Source of the DNA: Bacteroidales bacterium
GTDB taxonomy: Bacteria; Bacteroidota; Bacteroidia; Bacteroidales; VadinHA17
Assembly (NCBI GenBank): GCA_012514255.1
Contig: JAAZAP010000359.1
Span: 1-15,940, forward strand
Reading direction: 5' to 3'
DNA: 15,940 nt
This document shows, one piece after another, positions 6,350-13,284 of this stretch (position 1 is the first letter of the stretch; the number at the start of each line of letters is the position of its first letter). The notes under the pieces were generated by a model. That model made no database searches and was not told the DNA's origin. It saw nothing but the letters and a program-made list of their open reading frames with translations. The position numbers were made by a program, and so were the translations under genes.

Positions 6350-7415
6350 ACAACTGTGCAAGAGATTTGACTCCTTCTGTCTCAGGGAGATATCCCTGGA
6401 GGTGGCACGTGGCGAATACTATGTTTTGCTGGGCCGCTCCGGGGCAGGCAAGACTCAGCTCCTGGAGCTCATATGTGGTCTGACGCATCCGGATAAGGGC
6501 AGCATATTCCTCGATGGCGAAGATATTACCCGCAAGAGGGTTCAGGACCGTGGTATAGGACTTGTCTTCCAGGATCTTGCGCTGTTCCCGCATTATACGG
6601 TAAAGGACAACATATTGTATCCCCTGAAACTCAGGAATATGTCACTCAGTGAGAGGATTAACAGGGTACAGCATGCAGCGGAGGAGATGAATATTACCGA
6701 TCTCCTTCTGCGTAAGCCCGTCAACCTGTCCGGTGGAGAGAAACAGAGAGTGGCACTGGCCCGTACGCTGGTGACTGATCCGAAGATACTGCTTCTTGAT
6801 GAGCCGATGGCTTCTGTTGATGCCAGCCTCAAGGACAGCATAAGACGCCTGCTTCGCCGCCTTAACCGCAACGGCCAGACCATAGTGCATGTAACTCATG
6901 ACTTTGGTGAGGCAGTCAGCCTGGCAAGCCGGGTAGGGGTAATGCACAACGGCCGTATCATACAGGACGGAACCCCTGCGGAGGTCTTCAATCACCCGGT
7001 GAACAGGTTCGTGGCACGCTATGCCGGGATAAAGAACTTCTTCCGGGTGACCTTTGTTAAATCATATAACAGCTGGTCAGGCATCACTGACAACAGGACC
7101 AGGTTCAGGCTGACTAAGGGCGACTATCCCTCATCCGGGCTGATGATACTGGCTGCCGGGGAGGTGCTGGTCACCAGGCAGGGTGCAGCAGGTGTGCAGA
7201 TAAACAATATACATGGCGTCATTGAAGACATTGTGCCGTCACCGTCGGGGTATGAGATAACCGTCAACTGCGGTGACCATTTCTATGCAGACATCTCCCA
7301 CCGTGAGATGGAAGCCCGGAAGTTTGTTACAGGTGAGCCGGTCATTGTATCATTCCGCCCGGAGTCGCTCAGGCTTGTAGGGAACGGAGAAGAAAAAATG
7401 GAATTTGAGAGATGA
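6333..7415 (+). CDS. wtpC: Tungstate/molybdate ABC transporter ATP-binding protein
   Basis: 360 residues. Complete nucleotide-binding domain: Walker A GRSGAGKT (34-41), Q-loop VFQDLALFP (78-86), signature LSGGEKQRVALARTL (132-146), Walker B ILLLDEP (152-158) and the switch histidine in VHVTHD (H189). From about residue 205 onward comes a C-terminal regulatory part; the region 290-355 (ending in PVIVSFRPESLRLV) resembles a TOBE/Mop-type domain, which in relatives can bind the oxyanion and inhibit transport. A strong ribosome site AGGAGG (6323-6328) lies inside wtpB; it is 4 bases from ATG 6333 and 7 from the adjacent in-frame ATG 6336, so the second may be the true start. Its TGA overlaps the moeA ATG. 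Confidence 0.92.
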   Translation: MMLRAEQLCKRFDSFCLREISLEVARGEYYVLLGRSGAGKTQLLELICGLTHPDKGSIFLDGEDITRKRVQDRGIGLVFQDLALFPHYTVKDNILYPLKLRNMSLSERINRVQHAAEEMNITDLLLRKPVNLSGGEKQRVALARTLVTDPKILLLDEPMASVDASLKDSIRRLLRRLNRNGQTIVHVTHDFGEAVSLASRVGVMHNGRIIQDGTPAEVFNHPVNRFVARYAGIKNFFRVTFVKSYNSWSGITDNRTRFRLTKGDYPSSGLMILAAGEVLVTRQGAAGVQINNIHGVIEDIVPSPSGYEITVNCGDHFYADISHREMEARKFVTGEPVIVSFRPESLRLVGNGEEKMEFER

Positions 7416-8590
7416 TGATAACATTTGAAGAAGCATTGAAGATAGTGACGGAAAACTATTTCCGTACCGGGAAAGAGAAAGTGGCAGTGGCTGATGCTGC
7501 AGGGCGTGCCCTGGCGGAGCCGGTGAGAAGCGACATGGATATGCCGCCGTGGAACAAAAGCGCCGTTGACGGTTATGCATGCCGTCATGAGGAGCTTGGA
7601 CATGACCTCAGGGTGATTGAGACGGTGGCTGCCGGCGCAATGCCTGTAAAGGAGGTTACGCCAGGCTCCTGTTCCCGCATAATGACCGGCGCAGCGGTGC
7701 CCGCAGGCGCTGATTATGTCTTCATGCTCGAGGATAGCGAGGAGCTGCCGGGCGGACAGGTAAGGTTCACCGGCAGAGCGGGTAATGACAATATTGCCAG
7801 GGCGGGAGAGGATATCATGAACGGTCAGACGGTCCTGCGCCACGGCCATTACATCAGGCCACAGGATATAGCTGTCATGGCTTCAGTGGGTGTCACTGAG
7901 GTGACGGTAAGTGTCAGGCCCACGGTGGGGATCATCAGTACCGGCAATGAGCTGGTGGAACCCGATCGTGTGCCGGCCGGGGCGCAGATACGCAACAGCA
8001 ACGCCCTGCAGCTCATGGCACAGGTGGCACATGCAGGTGCCATTGGCAAATATTACGGTATAGCCCGCGATGAGGAGAAAGCTATCTTCTCACTGATGAA
8101 AAAGGCACTGGAAGAGAATGATGTGGTACTCATCTCCGGCGGTGTATCGTTCGGTGATTTCGACCTTGTGCCCGCTGTGATGCGATCACTCGGCCTGACC
8201 ATCCATTTTGACCAGGTGGCCATGCAGCCCGGCAAGCCCCTGACCTTCTGCACCGCTGAACGCAAGGCCGTCTTCGGCCTGCCGGGAAACCCCGTCTCCA
8301 CCCTGGTGCAGTTCGAGGTGATGGTGAGAGCTTTCATCAACAGGATGGTTGGAGTGACCGAGGCAGCTACAGTGTTGCAGCTGCCACTGGCAGCAGACTA
8401 CTCGCGCAAGAGGGCAGAGAGGCTGTCATGGGTGCCTTGCACAATCACCGCTGCTGGCGAGGTGATGCCGGTAGAGTACCATGGCTCGGCACATATCTCT
8501 GCACTTACGGGCGCATGGGGAGTGATAACCATACCACGGGGGCAGAGCTGGATACAGAAAGGAGAGATGGTAAGTGTTAGACAGATTTAA
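7412..8590 (+). CDS. moeA: Molybdopterin molybdenumtransferase MoeA (metal insertion)
   Basis: 392 residues, near the family's usual 390-420. MoeA inserts molybdate (or tungstate) into adenylylated molybdopterin in the cytoplasm. Seen: the N-terminal PPWNKSAVDGYA (45-56), MTGAAVPAGADYV (91-103), TGNELVEP (187-194), the MPT-binding-type core SGGVSFGDFD (242-251), QPGKP (272-276), GLPGNPVS (289-296), and a small C-terminal beta domain from about 325. An ATG at 7412 and another in frame at 7415 both abut the wtpC stop; either gives the same protein but one residue. The 3' end overlaps moaA by 17 bases. Next to a WtpA-type transporter it may handle tungsten, but the sequence alone does not separate W- from Mo-specific MoeA. 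Confidence 0.93.
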   Translation: MMITFEEALKIVTENYFRTGKEKVAVADAAGRALAEPVRSDMDMPPWNKSAVDGYACRHEELGHDLRVIETVAAGAMPVKEVTPGSCSRIMTGAAVPAGADYVFMLEDSEELPGGQVRFTGRAGNDNIARAGEDIMNGQTVLRHGHYIRPQDIAVMASVGVTEVTVSVRPTVGIISTGNELVEPDRVPAGAQIRNSNALQLMAQVAHAGAIGKYYGIARDEEKAIFSLMKKALEENDVVLISGGVSFGDFDLVPAVMRSLGLTIHFDQVAMQPGKPLTFCTAERKAVFGLPGNPVSTLVQFEVMVRAFINRMVGVTEAATVLQLPLAADYSRKRAERLSWVPCTITAAGEVMPVEYHGSAHISALTGAWGVITIPRGQSWIQKGEMVSVRQI

Positions 8591-9374
8591 CAGAAATATT
8601 ACATACCTGCGGATCTCAGTCACTGACAGGTGTAACCTGCGGTGCTGCTACTGCATGCCTGAGGAGGGAGTGAAGCTCATCAGGCATGAGGATATACTCA
8701 CCTATGATGAGATAACCGCTTTTACCCGGGTGGCAGTTGCTGCCGGCATTAACAAGGTACGTATCACCGGTGGCGAGCCTCTGGTCCGAAAGGGTGTGAC
8801 CGCACTGGTGCGGATGATTTCAGAGATAGAGGGGATCACTGATCTCTCAATGACCACCAACGGCATCTTGCTGGCAGACTATGCTGAGGAGCTAGCGGAG
8901 GCCGGGCTGATGAGGGTTAATGTGAGCCTTGACACACTTGACCCGGAGAAGTACAGGTATGTCACCCGCGGTGGTGATGTGAATGCCGTGCTGAGAGGCA
9001 TAGATGCGGCACAGCGCGCCGGATTGCGACCGGTGAAGATCAACTGTGTCATCAAGAATTCTCCCGGCGAGGAGGAGGCCAGGTCTGTGGCTGAATACTG
9101 CATGAAGGAGGGGCTGGAGGTGAGATTCATCAGGCAGATGGACCTTGAGACGGGGACCTTCTCCGTGGTCCATGGCGGAAGCGGCGGCCACTGCGCCAAA
9201 TGCAACAGACTGAGACTGACACCTGAAGGGATGCTCCGTCCCTGCCTCTTCAGCGACATCGGATTCAGCATACGGGAGCTGGGTGCGGAGGAGGCTCTGC
9301 GCCGGGCAGTGGCTGCCAAACCGGAAAAGGGAACCGTAAACCATTATAATGGCTTTTATAATATCGGAGGATAA
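8574..9374 (+). CDS. moaA: Compact GTP 3',8-cyclase MoaA (radical SAM)
   Basis: 266 residues, against about 320-340 for usual MoaA. It starts the molybdopterin pathway by rearranging GTP with two 4Fe-4S clusters. N-terminal cluster CX3CX2C at C20, C24, C27; ITGGEPL (64-70) is the SAM-binding motif; K61 and R63 match the conserved KVRIT basic pair; R184 matches the 'RFIE' arginine. The second cluster CX2CX13C is intact (C207, C210, C224), with R212 and R214 of CNRLRLT. The protein ends in the Gly-Gly (265-266) needed for activity in relatives. The missing part lies between RFIRQMD (184-190) and the second cluster. The start is GTG 8574, supported by AAGGAG (8559-8564) nine bases upstream. No stop or frameshift interrupts it. 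Confidence 0.9.
   Translation: MLDRFNRNITYLRISVTDRCNLRCCYCMPEEGVKLIRHEDILTYDEITAFTRVAVAAGINKVRITGGEPLVRKGVTALVRMISEIEGITDLSMTTNGILLADYAEELAEAGLMRVNVSLDTLDPEKYRYVTRGGDVNAVLRGIDAAQRAGLRPVKINCVIKNSPGEEEARSVAEYCMKEGLEVRFIRQMDLETGTFSVVHGGSGGHCAKCNRLRLTPEGMLRPCLFSDIGFSIRELGAEEALRRAVAAKPEKGTVNHYNGFYNIGG
9366..9371 (+). promoter_or_regulatory. moaC ribosome site formed by the moaA Gly-Gly codons
   Basis: GGAGGA, the last two sense codons of moaA (Gly-Gly), lies six bases before the moaC ATG at 9378 and is a near-perfect Shine-Dalgarno sequence. The essential C-terminal Gly-Gly of MoaA and the start signal of moaC thus use the same bases. Confidence 0.7.
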
Positions 9375-9377
9375 GAG

Positions 9378-9833
9378 ATGAATAAGCTGACACACACTGA
9401 TGAGAGCGGGAGAGCACATATGGTATACACCGGGGAAAAGCCGGAACAGCGCCGTACAGCCACGGCATCAGGGAGGATAGAGATGAAGCCTGAGACACTC
9501 AGGCTGGTGGAGGATAATATGATGAAGAAAGGCGATGTTATCACCGTGGCAGAGATAGCCGGCATTCAGGCAGCCAAACAGTGCAGCACTCTCATACCAC
9601 TCTGTCATAATATTGCACTTGACCAGGTGAGGGTGTCACTGGAGGCTGACGAAAAGGGTTTAAGCGCCACTGCCACTGTCAGGTGCACCGGCAGAACCGG
9701 TGTGGAGATGGAGGCGCTGACGGCAGTGAGTGTGGCCCTGCTGACAGTTTATGATATGTGCAAGGCAGTGGACAAGACAATGACCATTACTGATGTCAAA
9801 CTGATAAAAAAAGAGAAAAATGACATTGCCTGA
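9378..9833 (+). CDS. moaC: Cyclic pyranopterin monophosphate synthase MoaC
   Basis: 151 residues, the usual single-domain length. MoaC converts the MoaA product into cyclic pyranopterin monophosphate. Seen: LTHTDESGRAHMV (4-16), RRTATASGRIEM (25-36), KKGDVITVAEIAGIQAAK (50-67), IPLCHN (73-78, with the conserved Cys-His), GRTGVEMEALTAVS (105-118) and the catalytic-type YDMCKAVDK (125-133) with D126 and K129. The usual 'HMVDVS' after the first block reads HMVYTG here, a change of a well-conserved Asp to Tyr; the rest is ordinary. It follows moaA after 3 bases and overlaps mogA by 14, so it is translated as part of the operon. Confidence 0.93.
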   Translation: MNKLTHTDESGRAHMVYTGEKPEQRRTATASGRIEMKPETLRLVEDNMMKKGDVITVAEIAGIQAAKQCSTLIPLCHNIALDQVRVSLEADEKGLSATATVRCTGRTGVEMEALTAVSVALLTVYDMCKAVDKTMTITDVKLIKKEKNDIA

Positions 9834-10323
9834 AAAATTCAAGGTTCTGGTAATCACCCTCAGCGACAGGGCTCACAGCGGTAGTTACCCTGATCTCAGC
9901 GGCCCGGCTGTGGTCAAGTATGTGAGGTATGCAATGAAAGCTGCCGGATGGAAGTGTGAGATAAAAAAGATTATCCTTCCTGATGATGCCGTAGCTCTGC
10001 GTGCTGCGTTGACAGAGGCGACGGAGGTTGATCTGATAATCACCACGGGCGGCACGGGCATCGGGCCGCGAGATATCACCCCTGAGGTGGTCAGGCCTAT
10101 GCTCACCAAAGAGATACCAGGCATCATGGAACAGATAAGGGTAAAGTATGGCACGAAGAACCCGAAGGCCCTGCTCAGCAGGGGCGTTGCCGGCGCCATC
10201 GGCAACACTCTTGTCTACACCCTGCCGGGGTCAGTCAAGGCCGTACATGAGTACATGGCGGAGATTGTCAAAACCATGGAACATACTTTCTATATGCTTT
10301 ACGGGATGGATAACCACAAGTAG
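9820..10323 (+). CDS. Molybdopterin adenylyltransferase, MogA/MoaB type
   Basis: 167 residues. Single MoCF-binding domain that activates molybdopterin as the AMP adduct before MoeA inserts the metal. Key motifs: VLVITLSDRAHSG (9-21), SGPAVVKYV (27-35), the signature TTGGTGIGPRDITPEV (75-90), and LPGSVKAVHEYM (135-146). Length and motifs fit both MogA and MoaB; they are hard to separate by eye, so I give no symbol. The ATG at 9820 overlaps the moaC 3' end. The TAG stop (10321-10323) is formed by the first bases of the heptamer array that fills the junction, the same arrangement as at the M14 gene stop. Confidence 0.9.
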   Translation: MTLPEKFKVLVITLSDRAHSGSYPDLSGPAVVKYVRYAMKAAGWKCEIKKIILPDDAVALRAALTEATEVDLIITTGGTGIGPRDITPEVVRPMLTKEIPGIMEQIRVKYGTKNPKALLSRGVAGAIGNTLVYTLPGSVKAVHEYMAEIVKTMEHTFYMLYGMDNHK

Positions 10324-10481
10324 GCAATCAGCAGTCAGCAGTCAGCAGTAAATCAATGATTTAATGTCTGCCAATTGCCGATTGCCAACTGCCTACTGCC
10401 TAATGTCCCGATCCGATTTATCGGATCGAGGATCCTCGATCCAGACATGTCTGGATCGGGACCTAATGCCTAATGCCTGCC
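10321..10481. repeat. Heptamer repeat array filling a convergent gene junction (array 2)
   Basis: Left arm: GGCAATC, AGCAGTC, AGCAGTC, AGCAGTA (10323-10350). Then AATCAATGATTTAATG, followed by inverted units GCCAATT, GCCGATT, GCCAACT, GCCTACT, GCCTAAT (10370-10404). The 56-base palindrome interrupts the next unit at G^CCTAAT, and GCCTAAT (10468-10474) and GCCTGCC follow. The array provides the TAG stop of the mogA/moaB-type gene on one strand (10321-10323) and the TAG stop (10463-10465) and last six residues of the T9SS plug gene on the other. There is no non-repeat sequence of any length between these two genes. Confidence 0.85.
10406..10461. repeat. 56-base multi-palindromic element, copy 2
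   Basis: Base-for-base identical to 1440-1495 and in the same orientation, also relative to the surrounding GCCTANT heptamers. It has the same two alternative folds and the same TAG stop of the minus-strand gene two bases beyond its right edge. Deleting it joins G (10405) to CCTAAT (10462-10467) and restores an intact heptamer. Exact identity of two copies 9 kb apart, inside diverged arrays, points to recent spread or sequence homogenisation (inference). Confidence 0.85.
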
Positions 10482-11761
10482 CTGGTATTTGCTATGGCAA
10501 TGCCTGTCAGCCGGTCATAGCGCTCGGTGGGATCACGGAAGTAGGTCAGGATAAGATAATCATTCTCGGTCTCCCAGTGACTCCCTTCAAAGGCGAAGCC
10601 CTCCGGCTCAGTACCTCCTGCCGGGATAACGAGATACTCATAGTTGTACCATCCCTGCTTGAGCAGGAGTGAAGCCTCGTAACATCCCCTGGCGGCGTTC
10701 CATGTCATCCTGTTGTCAGGTCCATGATGCCATCCGCAGAAGTCACCTGCCACATAAACAGATCCGCCCCTGAGTTCACTGTATGCGGGAAGGGTAAACC
10801 AGACCCATACATAATCGGCTTCCCTGTCCGGATCATTGCTCTCCTCCATGGCTACTACATACCTGCCGTTGAAGTCCTCATTGAAGAAATATGGTTTGAA
10901 CTCCCTGTCTTCGGAGGGAAGGAGGAGGGCGTGGTAGATCCCGTTGACGAAGTCTATTGTCCTGACATTCTGCCTTGTCTGCCGTATGGTCTTGATATCA
11001 AAGTACCTGAACTCATTCCCTCCCGGCATCAGTGTCTTGTCTGAGAGGGTGTTGTACTCCAGCCTGCCGCTTCCCACGAAGTCGGGTGTGATGCCTGCTC
11101 TCATCCTGTCACTGCGTCCGTTCTGCATGATTGTGAGGGTGATCTGCCGGTAAGGATCAGTTACGGTAAGGCTTCCGGTGCTTACAGTTATCTCTGCCTG
11201 CTGGTGCGTCTCAGTGGTGCCGGGCTTCATCGGACGACGGAAGACCACTGCTGCGGAGGAGCTGCCCTCACTGATAAAGAAACGCCTGACAAGCAGTGGC
11301 GTGTCAGTGTCACCCGGTTCCCATACAGTGATCACATAGTTGCCGGAGATCAGGAAACGGATGTCATCATTGGGTAGTGACAGACGATAGTGCGTATAAC
11401 TGACCCTGGTGTTGAACGAGGGAAGGAAATCAGTTATCTGGTTCTCCTCGTACCCTTCAAGAAAGTCACTGGTGAACAGGTCGCTCCGGTTCCAGTCGCG
11501 ATCACAGTGTACGATGTTGTACCACAGCGTTCCCCCTTCGCCATCAATGACATCGAAACTGAGGATAAGAGCATCGTCCGTGCCCGACTGCAGGACAGGA
11601 TATGCCAGCATCCGGTCCTCTTTCCCGAACACAATGGTTTTTACATTCTCAGCCGCATATTCAACCGGTGAAAATTCCGGTGAAGGATGAGAAAAGAGCT
11701 GCACGGGTAGCAGGAATATCGATAAACTTAATAATTTTATCCGCGAGAATATTTTGCACAT
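10463..11761 (-). CDS. Type IX secretion system plug protein (DUF5103)
   Basis: 432 residues when begun at the ATG at 11761, which puts a signal peptide (SRIKLLSLSIFLLPVQLFSHP) right at the N-terminus; the frame stays open to a TTG at 11788, which I reject. The family (T9SS plug) closes the large outer-membrane translocon SprA/Sov from the periplasmic side while it is idle (known for Flavobacterium; inferred here). Diagnostic segments: the N-terminal domain with LWYNIVHCDRDWNRSDL and YEENQITDF, SYTHYRLSLPND, and the C-terminal domain with GDFCGWH, KQGWYNYEYLV and GSHWETENDYLILTYFRDP. Length is typical. The last six residues (RAGIRH) and the TAG stop come from the heptamer array. It is flanked by palindromes on its upstream side. 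Implies the organism secretes proteins by T9SS, although no other T9SS gene is in the window. Confidence 0.88.
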   Translation of the reverse strand: MCKIFSRIKLLSLSIFLLPVQLFSHPSPEFSPVEYAAENVKTIVFGKEDRMLAYPVLQSGTDDALILSFDVIDGEGGTLWYNIVHCDRDWNRSDLFTSDFLEGYEENQITDFLPSFNTRVSYTHYRLSLPNDDIRFLISGNYVITVWEPGDTDTPLLVRRFFISEGSSSAAVVFRRPMKPGTTETHQQAEITVSTGSLTVTDPYRQITLTIMQNGRSDRMRAGITPDFVGSGRLEYNTLSDKTLMPGGNEFRYFDIKTIRQTRQNVRTIDFVNGIYHALLLPSEDREFKPYFFNEDFNGRYVVAMEESNDPDREADYVWVWFTLPAYSELRGGSVYVAGDFCGWHHGPDNRMTWNAARGCYEASLLLKQGWYNYEYLVIPAGGTEPEGFAFEGSHWETENDYLILTYFRDPTERYDRLTGIAIANTRAGIRH

Positions 11762-11768
11762 CTCAGAT

Positions 11769-11784
11769 ATTTTAGGACTAAAAT
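11769..11784. promoter_or_regulatory. Perfect inverted repeat ATTTTAG-GA-CTAAAAT upstream of the T9SS plug gene
   Basis: Two 7-base arms separated by GA, ending eight bases before the plug-gene ATG on the minus strand, within its likely leader or promoter. The size and symmetry would suit a dimeric repressor or a small leader hairpin. A second inverted repeat, GCACTC-T-GAGTGC (11799-11811), lies 14 bases further upstream. No regulator is known to me for these sequences. Confidence 0.35.
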
Positions 11785-11830
11785 ACAAATATCCTGCCGC
11801 ACTCTGAGTGCCTCATATTAAAAAAGGGTT

Positions 11831-11858
11831 ATGTGATAAATGTGATCTTTTCTGTGAA
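11831..11858 (+). promoter_or_regulatory. Repeated TGTGA words upstream of nqrA
   Basis: ATGTGAT occurs at 11831-11837 and again at 11840-11846 (9-base period), and CTGTGAA at 11852-11858. TGTGA is the half-site of CRP/FNR-type regulators, but the copies are direct rather than inverted, so this is only a candidate. I see no exact TAnnTTTG promoter for nqrA in 11812-11913. Confidence 0.2.
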
Positions 11859-11913
11859 TGTATTAACAAACTATTAAACTAGCATCTAAAAGGAATAAAG
11901 TTCCAGTTAAAAT

Positions 11914-13266
11914 ATGTCAACACTGATCAAATTACGCAAAGGATTGAATATCAAACTTGCCGGCAAGGCGGAGAAGATACTCCTTCCGGAGGTGGAGGTG
12001 ACCCGTTTCGGGGTCAGGTTTGCCGACTTTCCGGGTCTTGTTGCACGTCTTGATGTCCAGGAAGGTGACAGGGTCATGGCCGGCAGTGCACTGTTTCATG
12101 ACAAGGCCTGTCCGGAGATAAAGTATGTCTCGCCGGTGAGCGGCGTGGTCAGGGAGATCATCCGCGGTGAGAAGAGGATTCTCCGGGAGATCGTCATAGA
12201 TCAGCAGGGCACCGAAAAGATTGATTTCAGCGTTGCCGATCCTCTTTCTCTCAGTCGCGAAGAGGTGAAGGATAAACTGTTGAACTCTGGCATCTGGCCG
12301 GTGCTCAGGCAGCGTCCGTATCACATCGTGGCAAGGCCTGGCGATGTGCCGAGGGATATCTTCATCACTGCCTTTGACACTGCACCGCTGGCCCCAGACA
12401 TCGACTTTATCATGTCAAACACTCATGGTGGTCACCTGCAGGCGGGGATCAATGCTCTCACAAGGCTCACAGACGGTAAGATACACATATCCCAGGAGGC
12501 TGAGGGTTCACGGGCTGCCGAGATGAAGAGCCTCCTGAACGTGGAGTTTCATCGCTTTAAGGGGCCCCATCCGGCAGGCAACGTGGGTGTGCAGATACAT
12601 CATATTGCGCCCATATCAAAGGGAGAGGTGGTATGGACCCTTGATCTGCAGGATGTGGTAGCCATTGGCAGGCTCTTTAACACGGGCCTGCATGACCGCG
12701 AGCGCATCATCGCGCTGGCAGGCCCGGGTGTACAGCACCGCAAATATCACCGTATCAGACCCGGCGCCACGGTGGACGGCATCCTTAAGGGTAACCTGAC
12801 AGAGGGTAATTACAGGGTCATCAGCGGCAATGTGCTGACAGGCAAGACTATATCACCTGAAGGCTCCTTTGGCTTCTACGACAATATGGTGACTGTCATT
12901 CCCGAGGGCAATTACCACGAGTTATTCGGCTGGGCTTCACCGGGACTGAAGAAGTTCAGTTACTGGAGGACATACCTCTCAAAACTGATCCCGGGGAGGG
13001 AGTATGAGATGGATACCAACCTGCATGGCGGCAACAGGGCCTTCGTTGTCACAGGCCACTATGAGAATGTGCTGCCAATGGATATCTACCCCATCCATCT
13101 GATAAAGGCAATCATGGCCGGAGATATAGAGCTGATGGAGAACCTGGGTATATACGAGGTGGCAGAGGAGGACTTCGCCCTGTGTGAGTACATTGATCCT
13201 TCCAAGACAGAGATACAGGAGATCATCCGCAGCGGGATCAACCTGATGATAAAAGAGATGAATTAA
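11914..13266 (+). CDS. nqrA: Na+-translocating NADH:quinone oxidoreductase subunit A
   Basis: 450 residues, normal for NqrA, a peripheral subunit of the respiratory sodium pump. The N-terminus IKLRKGLNIKLAGKA, the segment FPGLVARLDVQEGDRVMAG (lipoyl/biotinyl-like fold), SPVSGVVREIIRGEKR, NTHGGHLQAGINALTRL, and the later ALAGPGVQHRKYHRI and MDTNLHGGNRAFVVTGHYE fit the family. NqrA has no cofactor-binding cysteine motif of the RnfC type, which separates this operon from rnf. The ATG at 11914 is in the family position; no clear ribosome site precedes it, common in this phylum. It is first in the operon; nqrB follows after 18 bases. Confidence 0.93.
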   Translation: MSTLIKLRKGLNIKLAGKAEKILLPEVEVTRFGVRFADFPGLVARLDVQEGDRVMAGSALFHDKACPEIKYVSPVSGVVREIIRGEKRILREIVIDQQGTEKIDFSVADPLSLSREEVKDKLLNSGIWPVLRQRPYHIVARPGDVPRDIFITAFDTAPLAPDIDFIMSNTHGGHLQAGINALTRLTDGKIHISQEAEGSRAAEMKSLLNVEFHRFKGPHPAGNVGVQIHHIAPISKGEVVWTLDLQDVVAIGRLFNTGLHDRERIIALAGPGVQHRKYHRIRPGATVDGILKGNLTEGNYRVISGNVLTGKTISPEGSFGFYDNMVTVIPEGNYHELFGWASPGLKKFSYWRTYLSKLIPGREYEMDTNLHGGNRAFVVTGHYENVLPMDIYPIHLIKAIMAGDIELMENLGIYEVAEEDFALCEYIDPSKTEIQEIIRSGINLMIKEMN

Positions 13267-13284
13267 TAAAGGAATGAGCTTGCT

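Noticed and set aside
10364..10672. Plus-strand frame starting in array 2
   Set aside because: It is made of repeat sequence and the antisense of the T9SS plug gene; no ribosome site.
11762..11788. TTG start of the T9SS plug gene
   Set aside because: It would put nine residues ahead of the signal peptide; ATG 11761 gives a normal signal peptide.
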